A DNA stretch of 64,000 bases from Gavia stellata. Taxonomy: Eukaryota > Chordata > Aves > Gaviiformes > Gaviidae. Of this stretch, positions 50,401-62,395 are shown piece after piece. The translations under genes were made by a program, and so were the position numbers. The notes beneath the pieces were generated by a model. That model was not told where the DNA came from and ran no database searches. It was given only the letters and a program-made list of their open reading frames with translations. Location of the stretch: the NCBI RefSeq assembly GCF_030936135.1, contig NC_082596.1, positions 5,618,155-5,682,154 on the forward strand, in the 5' to 3' direction. The stretch's first letter is position 1; each line of letters opens with the position of its first letter.

Positions 50401-53400
50401 ACCTCCCAGCTGCAGTGCTCAATGTCGATCTTACTGTTCAGAGTGCCTGCAGCATCCGCGAGACCTGGGGACCTGGATTTCTTGTCTCGTTAATAGCATT
50501 CTGTGAGCTGGTGTTCAGAGAGAGACAGAAAGATCAAAGGCTGTGCAAGTGCACTGCGCTTGATTTTGCTTACACCAATATGAATCGATTGACTTCACTG
50601 AGTTATGAGGGATTTACAGCTGGGGGAGAACAGATTCTGACCTAATGGCTCCAAAAGAGGCTTTTCTTGGATGAGCAATGTAATTAGAACACTGGAACAG
50701 ACAGATTTCGTGACTCATCTGTGGGTCTGCAGTCTTTTCTTTGCTTCTAGTAGGGTGTTCACTAATGTCACCACACTTTCATTTCACCCGTGGGCTGATC
50801 TAATGACGGACCAACCTTTGCTTGAACAGAGATCCCTATTTAGCTGCAAAGCATCCTCCAATCTTCATGTCACTGTACAAACTTTATTTACTGCAGAGCA
50901 CCCTAGGAAGGAACCAGCAAGCTCACAGCCAGGCACTTGGGTAGTGGAAAATTTCCACTTTCTTCCTTTGTTGTAGTAAAGCAGAGGGTTAAAAAAAATA
51001 GAAGTAGTGAGGCAGGGAGAATGGATTGATGACTGGGTCCACTTGCTAATCCCAAGTATGTGCCTTAGCAAGGGGCAAAATGGTAGAACGTATGTGCCAA
51101 CATCAACCTGCGCTCTATATCCAGCGGGAAAGCAGTACATGCATTTTGACATCAGTAAAGCTCCTTTTCAGAGCTGGTTGGAGGTCTGAGGATGAAATAC
51201 TTTTGTCAGAAGATATGAACTCATTGAGACTGCAAGGCATCACTTTGAGAAACGTAGTTGAGAATGTTCCCCAAGTTTGGGGAAGAGGAGGTAATGGTCA
51301 GTGTAAGAGGGACTGAGCCCATGTTTAGAATGAGTGGAGGCGAGCATAGTCACAAGGCTCAGGCTTGTTTCCTCCAGGTGCCTGAAGGCTATGCTGGGCG
51401 CAAGGGCCTGATGGAGAGGTGGCAGTACTCAGGAGGTGGAGGTAGTGCAGCTTTGGCTGCTGGTTCTCTTTCGGTTGCAGTACAACAGGAATTGGAGTTG
51501 GGGGCCAGCTGTTGCAGTGTGGCTGGTGGCCATAACAGTAGCAGGGTTGTGTCAGGGCTGAGTAGGCAGAAGCCCCTACCCTGCTGCACACATAGTCCTA
51601 CCTCTTTCTGACCCGTCTCTCATTTCAGCTGAGCTTGAGCTGTGAGACCTCTTCAATACTAGGGCTGTTGGAGTGTCAGGCAGATTTAGCCTTCCTAAGT
51701 GGGTTGCTGCTGGTGTGGTACTCGGCACAGATTGTAAGACCCACCTGGGAAGAAGGTGAATTGCTATGTGCTGAATTGTGTGCCTCACCACTTGGCAGTG
51801 ACAATAGCACAGCTATATCTGCAGTTGGATTTGATGTTGGTTTTCTTCTGATTTGCCACTCACTGAAACTTAGAGCCAGTCATGATGATTGGTCCTGTCC
51901 TTGGATTTGAGCCCTGATGCACCGGGCTCTGTACCAGCATGAAATTCAGGGTAATTTCAAAAAAGTGTCTAGAAGACCACAGAACTAAAGCTCCATTTTC
52001 AAAAGTAGCTTTTGCACTTAGGAGGCTAGTTTCCAAGCCAAGTAAGCTCGTACCTGCCAAATACGGTTTTAGAAAACAGGTTGGTTGGGGTGTGAAGGCA
52101 TTGAAGAACATGTGAAAAATATGCCTTTCAGGACAGTTCAAAAAAAAATGGGGTACAGGTGCCTGGTAACTCCGAGTCCTCTGGTAATGCACATCTTCAG
52201 CTACCTGTCACACAAACTTCCCTTGGAAGATCTTCCTCTCCTGTTACTCCTGAGGGAGCAAGTCACCATGTAAAGTATTAATGAAAGCTGCAGTAGGTGC
52301 TGGTCTGCTTGCACACAGAAGTATAAACTGCTCTTTCTGCATGCTGACTCAAGAGGTACCAACTCCTGTTGATATTCACAGGAGCTTGATGAATACCTGT
52401 AAAACACAGGAGTAAGTCACTGCCTTGGAGAAATTTCTGTTGCTTTGAAACAAGACACAAATGAGTGCAACAAGTAAGAGGATGGAAGGAGAAGAAATAA
52501 TGAAAGTAATAACACTTATGTTCTGCTAATTGTTCTCAGTTGCCACCATCACTGACTAGCTGAAGGAATTTATCCCAAGAAAGATACTGGCCTTGTGGGT
52601 TAGTTCAGGGACACCTTTTGTGTCCAAGATGCTGTGAGGAACAATGCCTGGAGACATTATTTGGAGAAGCCAAAAAATACTAGTCACAGCTGGCACAAAT
52701 GGCATTGCAGATGGGGAAGTGGGTGATGAGAAACGGGAGCTGAGAAAGATGGAGCAGGGCTGTGTGGTCATGAAAAGCTTGAAGATGTGGGAAAAAGAGA
52801 AGTCAATAGAGAGGGAAGGGCAAAGTTCTTGGTGTATTGTGCTGCTCAGAACAGAAGTGTTGATCTTGGTTTCCTTTGATTTTTTTTTTTAAGACAGGTG
52901 AGAATATCCCACCTGAATGGGGTAGCCTGCAGGTATAGAACATCACAGCTTATGCGAGTGCTGTTTAGAATGGTTAGGACTTGATTGACTTTCCCTGGGA
53001 TGCCGGTGGTAATGCGACTTGGCTGAGGACTTTATGCCTTGCATGGTTGTCAGGATCTGGATGCGGGATGCACTGTCCTTTCTGAAAGAGTCTGAAGCTA
53101 CATATTTTATTTTTTAAGCCTCCAGAGATAAGCACTGCCATACATTCCCAGGCTACTTGCACTGCACAGCTATCTGTAATATGTTCTTACACAACATAAG
53201 AGGTTCACACAGCTCACAAAGCTGCAACATAGGCAGGGTTCAAGCACCCCTGCGCAGTGTTGCCTGACCCTACAGGTTTTGTGTGCTTTCTGCGCTAGGT
53301 TTAGCATCCTAGCATCAGCCTCATTAGTAGCACAGCTCTCTTTAATGGTCACCAACATTATTCAGCAAACTTTGGCGTTAAAACTCTGGTGGGAGGGTTG

Positions 53401-56400
53401 TAAGACTCTTCCCACTGTTCTGACCTGTGGAGGTATTTGGCTGTGGAAACAATTGTACCTCAGCAGGATTAGACAATGTCTAATGTAGAAATGCTAGACC
53501 TATGGCATTGAAGCCAGGTTGTCTATCAATAATATGCAATCCTAATTTTCCAAGATCAGATACTTGTCAAGGACTTCAGCTGGCTTTGTGGACACCTTCC
53601 AGCTTTGGGTGTCTTGAAACAGACCTCTAAGGAGGGAAGCCGCTATCGCAGATGTGTGGCAGATACGCTGATGCTTCTGTTTTCAGTCTGAAAAGTGGGG
53701 GCAGGGCCACGTAAGCCTTCCTGGAGCTGTTCTCTAGGTTAAACCACGCTCGGGGAGTACTAAATATTGTCGTTATTACTTGTGTGACTGAAGAGAGCAA
53801 AATTACCTCGGGGAAGAAGGAACCGGCCGAATCCACTCTCCTGGCCGCGTCGCCCCGAAGAAGAATTTTGATTGTGAGCAGCACTACTCCAAGCTGCCGT
53901 GATGTTCAGCTGCCGTCATTGTAACGCTGAGGCAGACGTGCCGCTTCCTCTCCAGATTGTGTATTTTGAGCACGTTTCAGTAGTGCTCTGAGTTAACATT
54001 TTTTTTCTCTTCCTCTACAGTGCCAGTCATTGCCTTTTCTTCATTTTAGTGATTAATTGCTCTAAATACTCCTGCTCCTGGACTCCGGGAGTACAATTTC
54101 TGAGCTGTATTTCATTTGAACTTGCTATGCAAGTACAAGCGAACTTGGGGGAGTGCACACACCCACGTATTGCTAGGTAGAGATGGTTGCCAAAGGGACA
54201 CCAAGTAAAAGAACAGTTAGTTCTTAAACAAGGGTATAATCTAATAAGCCAAAAAAGAGAAAATTACATACTGGAATCTTCAGTGCCTTCCCCCTCCCCC
54301 CAGTTTCAAAATTCACAGCTAGTACAACCCCTGACTAGAGCAGTGATTTAAATATATATAGGCATCTGTGCTTCTAAGAAAGGGAAGTGTGTCTGTTTGG
54401 GGAGCTGTGTGGAATGAGTTGGTGGATCTCAGTCCAACTCCTGGCAGCCCGGTTTTCATATCGCTCAAAGCCACCCCCTTGCCCAGCCCCCCTCCAGGGC
54501 TCGTGCCAAGCTCTTCATCTCTTCCTCATATGATCCCACCTGCCTTAGCACCTTCTGCAGAGATGGAGTGTTTCTCATTTTCAGTTGTGGTCCTTCTGGG
54601 CTGGTGCTGAGACATGCTGCTGGCCTGTCAGCCCTGCATGTGGAGGGTAGGGTTGGCTATCTTCTTGCTCTCTCCCCAGCGCGGTCAATCCTTTGCACAT
54701 CGCTCCCCGCAATCCCCATGTGTTAGACACTTTTAGCCATCCCCATGACTGGTTTTGCCTGGCATGTGACATCATCTTTTCAGCATGCTTAAAAGAGGCC
54801 AACTAGAAGGCATAGTGCTGTCTTGTGTTAGGACCATGGCACATCCGCTGTCATAGGGTGGACATGCTGACATGCACCTCTCCGAGGTCTGGTGTGCCAG
54901 ATGTACCAGGAGTATGGATGTTGTCTGGGTTATGGTAGGACAGCACTTCTTCACCGTTTCTATACCGTGGCTCTGGTTTGTTACAGGCAAAAAGCTTTAG
55001 GACTTGCAACAAATTTAGCAGCTCAGAAATAGAAGGTTATTTCGTGCTGCCTGGAGGTTACAATTTCATCCTCAGCTCCCAGGTGGAAAATCCATGGCTT
55101 GCTGCTGCCCTCCTTCATCTGTTCTTAGGATGTCCATTGGCAGGACCCTCAATCTGATCTTGTTTATGTGCTGCCTTCCAAACCTCACCATGCCAGTCAT
55201 TTCTTACAAAGCTGTCGCTATGCCTGGGTGTATTTAGCTGTTTAACGATCCTCTTGTGCCCCTTGAAAAGCACAACAGCCCTTTCTGATGAAAGCGGCAC
55301 TCTGCAGGCTGAGTGCTTTTACCTTGACTGAAAAACTTAAAAGGAAATGTTAATTGCTTTAGTGGTGTTATTGTTGAAAAAGGCAAGCCGGGGCAGACTA
55401 GCTCAGAAAGATGAGTCCTGGTGCTGATAAGGGAGAGAGCAATCTATGCAAGTCTGTGAAAAGTCAGTAGTGCCCAGGGCAAATTCAAAAGTGGAATGGA
55501 AATCTCTCAGTGATTTGCTTCCTTGTTGCTTTTGTCTGGAGATGGCAGAACTGACTGGCATCTCAGGGCTGTATTAACTTCTGCACTGCTTTGTCACAGG
55601 CTCTGGGCTTCTTTGGTGTGCTGCCTGTGTTGCTTTTCTCTCTTATGGCAAGTGGCCAGCTGCAATGGAAATGTGAAGGGGAGAGGGAAAAGAGACTCTT
55701 TAGGGAATGCATTAGTTACAGGAGTCATGAAGGACAAGGGCAAGGTGCATGCTTGCTCTTCTAGACTGGGACATGCTGTGGATGGAACAGCACAATCAAA
55801 TTCAATATTCATTCAAGCCTGGGGGATTGAATAGGTCAGGAAAAGGTGACACAGGTCTCTGGGAGCCCGGGTTCAGAATTGAGGCATACGACCCCAGAAA
55901 CGCAAGTATGTCCCAGCAAATTCCCTTTCCCAGCTTCCATAAGCCATAAAGCCAAATCAGCACGGTCTTGTAGTTGCTGGTGGTTGGAGATTTAGATGAT
56001 GTGCCTTCATGTCTTGGGCTTGCTCTCTTTGGTGCTCAGGTGACCTAACCTATACTGTTCGGATGCCTCTGCTGTTTTGTTTATTTTTTTCCCCTTAATT
56101 TTTGAGCTCTTCCAGTTACAACAGTTGCAGTTTTACATGTGTGCAGAACCACCCCTCTCTTATTATCGCAACATCTAACGCATATTTAGGCACGCTCAGG
56201 ATCATAAATAGAGGTTACTTGAAGCATGAGAAGGTAGGGAATGAGCACTTTCTACCCATGCTGTTAAAAATGAGCCATTCTATAGAAAAGGATCCAGCAA
56301 GAGAGAGTACAAGGGAGGGAGCATGTGATACCGTAGCATAGTGATCAGATGAGGAGGAAGTCTTTGACTCTGTTTTTTGTCTGCACTGATTCTGAATTTT

Positions 56401-59400
56401 TTATTTCATTAAATACTTTAACAGTCGTGACAACCACATCTCCCAAGCCCCTGAGACAAGGTTTTGAATTTTACTCTGTGAGCTTGACATGTGAAGTGCC
56501 AGCATTGCTACACTTCTCTTCTTGGTGCTCAAGGATCTTACTGCTTCTAGCCCTTAATCTGACTGTGCCTCAAGTTTCTTACAAGTGAAATCTTCCCCTA
56601 CACATGCAGTCTATACTGAGAAAGAATCCTTCCCTTGTCTCTTACTATGTCTGTGCAGTACATAATATATAGGTGCTTGGCTGGGGTTTTAAAAGCCCAG
56701 CTCACATCCAACAAACTAATGTGCTATTTCAATTTCTGTATGCACCTGTTATTGTTCTCCAAATTCCTGGATGATTTTTTTTCCTGTGCGAATTCATGCT
56801 CATTCTCCCCAAAGAGGTTTTAATGGGTAGAGAAAATGAAGGTAGACAGCCTGTAAAAATCCAGACACTTAAGAAAGAGCAGCAACCTAAATTATCATTT
56901 CAAGTTATCGCTGTACTGTGTTACTGCTTACCCTACGAAGCGCTGTGAGTTGTGAGGAAGCAGGTGATTTGTAATAGTGGAGCTGATCGGTATCAGGTAG
57001 AATCAGAAGTGCTCCATTGCATGCTATGTTGTAAGGGTGGTCTTCGGCATGAGAGCATGGTGGAAACTTTCCTGTGTCAGAGAAATGCCTACTGTCTTAT
57101 GTGGCCACAAACTGGCTATAAATGGCATTTATTTAGCAGTATCTCCAACTCATACTACAGAATGCTCACAAAGATAGCCTATAATCAGTTAATCTTAGTG
57201 CTGGCTGGTGGGTGAGGAATAAAACAGCAAAAAAAAAAGTCCTAGTAGACAAATGGGAAAGGAAAGTATCTGTAGTTTGTAGAGTGGGAAATAAAGTGGC
57301 CTGAGCTAATATTGGAAAAAAGGTAGCCTTATGCTCTGCAGACTGCCAGGCAGTGAAATCATCCCCCACTTGTTTTTTCTTGTTCTATCATTCACTGATA
57401 GACTCACTCCCTTTGCATTACCCTGGGGTTTTTTTTACTGTATCTCAAGCCATCCCCCCATTTACTCTCTTTTTGATCCTTAGCCCATGTTATGTCTAGT
57501 TCATGGAATTTCTACCCAGATCTGATGCTGAAGAGTTATACAGCAGGCAGCTGTTATGTATCAGAACCGTTGCTGGTAGGTGAACAGTGATGGCTATTAA
57601 AAAGTGCCAATTAATGCTTGCTTGAACTATTCAATAGCCTACAAAACTGGGTGCTAGTCTGAGACATTCATAACATTCCCAGAAAGACTTGGGCTTCAGG
57701 TTTCACAGGCAACAGAGAATATTTAATCTTAGCATCAGATAATGTTTTTCCTGCCCTGTGACTTTCTATTCATGAGTAATGCAGACCATGGCAGTGTGGT
57801 AATAGTGCTGTGGCAGAATGTGGCTGCTTGGGTTTAACACCACAGTTGTGATGGTGTTTCCATGGGTTTCCCCTGGTTTTCAGATCGGTTTCTTTATCTG
57901 GGATGGTCCGTCTCTGGCTTGTCATTGCTCCAAAGACAGCAAGCATTCAAGAGGTAGATGGACTAGTCTGGTAGTAAAGATAGCGACTTGGGTAAGATTC
58001 ATGTTATCGCTCTGCTAATGGCTCAGTAAGATGCACAGAGAATAGTCCAAGCGAGACAGAAGGAAATAGTGTTACTGGAAGCTTGATGGTGGGATGCCAG
58101 GATTCAGGTCCTTCATGAATGGAGCTGTATCACTCACTCTGGTGATGGTGCTTTTCAGCCTGAAATTCCATCCTGCTCCCAAGAATAATGCTGTATGCCA
58201 GAAGTGGTGTATTCCCAAGCAGAGGGGCAAAGGCTGAATTGACGCTTTTAATGAAAAATACAGGAAAATTACTGAATATTCAGTATCTGTCTTCACTGCT
58301 GCAAGGGAATCCAGCTGGGTGTACGTATGTCTCCCAGGACAAGCAGCAACGCTCTCTCCAGCACTGAAGTTGAGCACAATCCCAGTGCAATCAGTTCTGT
58401 TCCTAAAGTGAGTGGAGGATCTTTAACATGTCCCTGCAAATGCAATGGGAACCCCAGAAGTGCACGCTGGGATCTGCATCTCTCGGTAAAATCTAAGCAG
58501 GCAGAGAGGAAGAGAGAAGAGTGAATGTCTTGTTCAGCTCAAGTGATGGGGACAGGTCTGTCCTCACAAATTCGCTTCAGATACATGCTGTAGGCAGGAG
58601 AGTGACTGATCCCCACACTCTGGAAGAGTTGTTACTGCTGGGCAGCCCCAGAGGGTAATCTAAAAATCCGTCACAGCATTATGGCTGCTTGAAGAAGTTT
58701 GCTTTTTTGGCCACTTGTGAGCCAGGTAACCGTGAAAGGAGCCTAAGAAAACTGTATGGTATTTTAAAAGCAGTGGATGCAGTCACAGGGATCCTGGACA
58801 CTGGGGAAGGCAGCTGGCAGGTGGGACCTGATGGGTAGGTGATGCCCCCCCCCACCCTGAACATACTCTGGCCTGGTGAAGTAGGAACTGCATTACGAAA
58901 AACTTCAGGGAGCCCAGTATTGTGCTTCAGCCAATTCAAAGTCATCTAATGCAGTTTCCAATATCCTGTGAGCAGGAATAATGTAACTGTAGTGCTTTTT
59001 CTTTTATCCCTGACATTCATCACAAAAACGAAAGCAATGATGTTGTGACTCAGCCAACCTGAACGAGCCTGACAGTTCATCTCTCTGATGGGTTGGGACT
59101 GGGTTATGATATGGAGTCATTTACTCTTAGTTGGCTTTCAAGCAGTAAGGACTTCAGAAATGTCCCTGGTGAGGTAGGGATGAGGGCACTTAGCAAAAGT
59201 CGGTTCTTATCTAACTGACAAAAAAAAGCTGTAAGAAGCTCCTTATTCCTGGTAGAAACGTAACATTGACACAAAGAAGATGGAGTTGGAAAAATGCCTC
59301 ATTCCAAAGGGTGTTTATCCATGGTAAAGTGCTTCTATAAAAGGCATCTTGGGACTCCATGTTTACTCCCCCTCAATGACTTCTAGACTGGGTTTGCTTG

Positions 59401-60160
59401 ATTTTCAAGTCAACAGGTTTTTTTTTTTCCTACTGCCAACCATATAAACTCAGCTGGGTTCTGGAAATCAAACAGTGCTTTCTCCCTCACAACTGTCGCC
59501 TCCAGTAATATCGTGCAATCAGCACATGGGAAACAGCTTTATTGGTGATACGTGAGCCAGTTTAGATACCAGTTCATTCCCCACCGCAGTGAACCTATCG
59601 TGCTAAGAATAGTAAAAACTGGTCCCTCTAAACAAAATTGGAAGACCTAATTTGGGGATATGCCACCTTGAGAAAGAAGGGGCCGCTTTTTACTTCAACA
59701 TGGTGATAACTGTGAACTTCTACCTTTTTTATCCTGGTTCCCACACTCATATTTAAAGTTCACTGTGGTGAAAAGCTGATGCTTCTGTGCCTGTTTTGTG
59801 GTGGAGAAGAAGAAAAGCACGTGTGTGTACGTATTTTCCCTCTTTTCAGAGGATCACGTGGATTCCCCACTTGTACATTATAGAATCTATAGGTTGGGAT
59901 GCGCTGTGTCCTGAAGGCACCAGCTCAAAGACTGCTTCCCAAAAGGGAGCATGCAAAGGTGGCATTAGATTTCCATTTGTATCTCTGGGATTTTGGGTGT
60001 GTGTCTGGGCCAGTTTGGGTCTTCAGCAGTACTATGGGGAGGGGAAGAAGGAGAATGATTTCTGTGAGTTGTTTCTGATGCAGCTCTAAATCCATTTTAC
60101 ATTTCTGAGGGCTCTTGCTCCTGATTTTGCTCCCAGTTTTGGTTCAAGTGAGCTCCTTAC
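47431..60160. other. Intron 1; no gene recognised
   Basis: About 12.7 kb of mostly unique AT-rich sequence. Open frames reach 138 codons (49398-49814) but are hydrophobic chance frames without recognisable domains. A small perfect hairpin lies at 49295-49321. A phrase near 51940-52030 ('ctccattttcaaaagtagct') is reminiscent of a common amniote repeat but too short to call. No exon of KCNK9 or another gene recognised. Confidence 0.5.
49295..49321. repeat. Perfect 11-bp inverted repeat with 5-nt loop
   Basis: aatatatatcc at 49295-49305 and ggatatatatt at 49311-49321 flank the loop aaaat. An AT-rich hairpin, probably incidental. Confidence 0.8.
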
Positions 60161-60590
60161 ATAGAACCACAGAATGGCTTAGCTTGGGAGGGACCTCTGA
60201 TGGTCGCCAGTTCGAGCCTCTCTTCAAAGCAGACCCAGTCCTGAGTTCAGAACCTTGTCCAGTTGTGTTTTGATCATCTCCAAGGCAGATTGTTAACCAG
60301 CTAGAGACTGCACATCTTCTTGGCCCCTGTTCTGATGTTTGTTGTGAAAATTTTAATCCTAATACTGAACTGGAATTTCTCTCTCTGCAATTTGTCTCTC
60401 ATTTTGCAGTGCACCTCTGGGTGTACAACTCTCTCTTCTCTCGACTTGCTAGTTACGCTCTTACTAATGCAACCCGGCGTGGTTGGCCCTTGTTGCTGCA
60501 AGGGCACACTGCTGACCACTGTTCAACTTGTTGTCCACCGGCACCCCCAGATCTTTTTCTGCAAAGCTGCTCCCTACCCAGCCAGGATGG
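60161..60590 (-). mobile_element. CR1 LINE 3' region, antisense, about 430 bp
   Basis: The left edge 'atagaaccacagaatggctt' is the degraded terminal octamer region, followed by 'cttgggagggacctctgatg', 'agaaccttgtccagttgtg', 'tctccaaggcagattgttaa' and, further in, 'gctagttacgctcttactaa', 'tgctgaccactgttcaactt', 'gttgtccaccggcaccccca' and gatctttttctgcaaagctgc. These follow reverse-complement CR1 in order. It is the longest single antisense CR1 piece here. Confidence 0.88.
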
Positions 60591-62030
60591 TTTTCAGGCC
60601 TCTTATAACTGTTTCCAGCACTTGCACTTCCAGAGGATCATCGTGGCAAGAGCAAGGGACCAAGAATCCATCTAGATGAATATTAGAAAAAAGGAATGGA
60701 AAACCTTCAGTGAGGGATCTGTCACCAAGGAGCAGAGCAGAGCTGCTTCCTTTTGTAGCTGGAGTGATGTTTTTTTCCTCCCTTAGTGTAGAGCTGCAAA
60801 AAAACTGCACAGTATCAGTTGTAACAGCAGTGTTACAATTTGCAAACATGGTATGTTAAGCAGTTCGTGTGAGGCTGCGTGCTGGAGCCTGCAGGTTCCT
60901 CGACTGATTTCAGCTGAATCCTTGTAGATGTCAGACGGTTCTGAGAGACTATGTTCACATTAAATAAAATCCTTGCTTCTTCTGGGAAAGATCACTTTCC
61001 TCAATGGACTGTTCCCCTGATGTACAGGCCCAATGTTTGGAGTGGGCTCCTAATTTTTAGCCTGCATTTTGTTGTTCATAAATTCCTTCAATTCTTGCTA
61101 GTTTTTCTGCCTCAAGTAAAGTGTTTGAATCCTTCTGGTATTTACAGACTGTTATGAAGTCCTCGCCATAGGTTATATTTAGTCAAACTATATATTTATT
61201 TGACTGTTTTAATCTGCCCTTGTTAGTCAGTTCTTTCCAACATCGAAATAATTTCTCATGCCTTTCTTTGGATTTCCTTATCTCCTGTACAATTAGTTAT
61301 CCTCCCTTTCTGGGCCAGGGAGTACCGTGGAGAAGCAATCACAGGCGAGCTTTTTGCCTCTTGTTTTTTCACCGGAATATTCATGTCAGTTAAATTTCAT
61401 CAGTGATTTTATTTTTTAATTTTGCCTTCCCTGATGAAAGCGTGAATGCAAGAACGGTGCAACTACATCAGCAAATACCGCATTGAACTGGGGGCTTCCG
61501 GAACTGAGAGCCACATCTGTAACTTAGGCTGAAATGGAGGAGCAACATGCTGACCGGCTGCCTTCATATTTCCCTCTTCTCCTCAGAAACGTGACTTTTC
61601 CCAAGGTCAGCTTAGCTAACGTCAAGGAGCATCACAGCTAAAAGCCCAAAGTCAGACAGACCACCAAGGGGGATGGGGACAGGAGGGTCACAGATTCACC
61701 TCCCCCATGGAGTGAGGGGATGCTTAAGGTATATTGCCTGGTAGGCCCTTCGGAGCAAGAGTTGTCCAGGAGCTGTGTTTCACCGAGGCGTACGTATGGA
61801 CTGCTCTACTCCTCAGTGATAATACTGATGGAGATAGCTGTGGGATGGGCAGCGAGCGACCAAGGTGGAAGACGGTGAGATTAATTAATTCAGAAGCCAT
61901 TCAAAATGCCTGAGGCTCCGAGAGATCACACAGCAGCTGCTGGAAAAACGTGCCACCAACTTCAACGTCGCCGCTGGTACTCGCAGCGGTGCCTGGGATG
62001 CCTTGGCCGGGGATCAGGCCCTTGCGTACG
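60591..62030. other. Intron 1; nothing recognised
   Basis: Unique AT-moderate sequence with short open frames only. No recognised repeat, exon or RNA gene. Confidence 0.5.
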
Positions 62031-62254
62031 TGGCCTGGCACGCAGGTACAAGCGGTAGCACCCCAAGGAGAGACGGCCGTTGGGAGCGACGCTGCAGGGC
62101 CTGCACCGGCTTTGCTCAGCCCTCCTCTTCCTGTTTATTTTCAAGCCAGCTGACAAAAAGCTGTGACACAGATACCTGCGTTTCCAGGCTGACGTTCCGG
62201 GGGAAGAGGATGCTTGTTTCTCGAAGGAGAGACGAAGGGGAGAGAAGGCCCTTT

Positions 62255-62395
62255 CCCCCCCCCCCGCCCCTGACTCCAGGGCCGAGTCAGCGAGATGGAG
62301 GCGGCCCCGCGGGGGGGCAACGGCGGTTCCCGAGCGCCCCCTAGAGGCGCGCCCGCGCCCCGCTGCCCGCCAGCCTCCGCGCGGGTTCAGCGCCT
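62255..62395. promoter_or_regulatory. GC-rich patch in intron 1 with a CTCF-like motif
   Basis: A CpG-dense stretch of about 140 bp (ggcggccccgcgggggggca and neighbours) set in ordinary intron. It is too short for a classic CpG island but contains a close CTCF motif at 62333-62347. It is followed by A runs (62648-62673) and a T run (about 62717-62727). Confidence 0.55.
62333..62347 (-). promoter_or_regulatory. Candidate CTCF binding site
   Basis: On the reverse strand the site reads CCTCTAGGGGGCGCT, agreeing closely with the CTCF core CCASYAGRKGGCRSY (mismatch at position 3). It is in a CpG-rich context, so binding could be methylation-sensitive. Confidence 0.6.
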
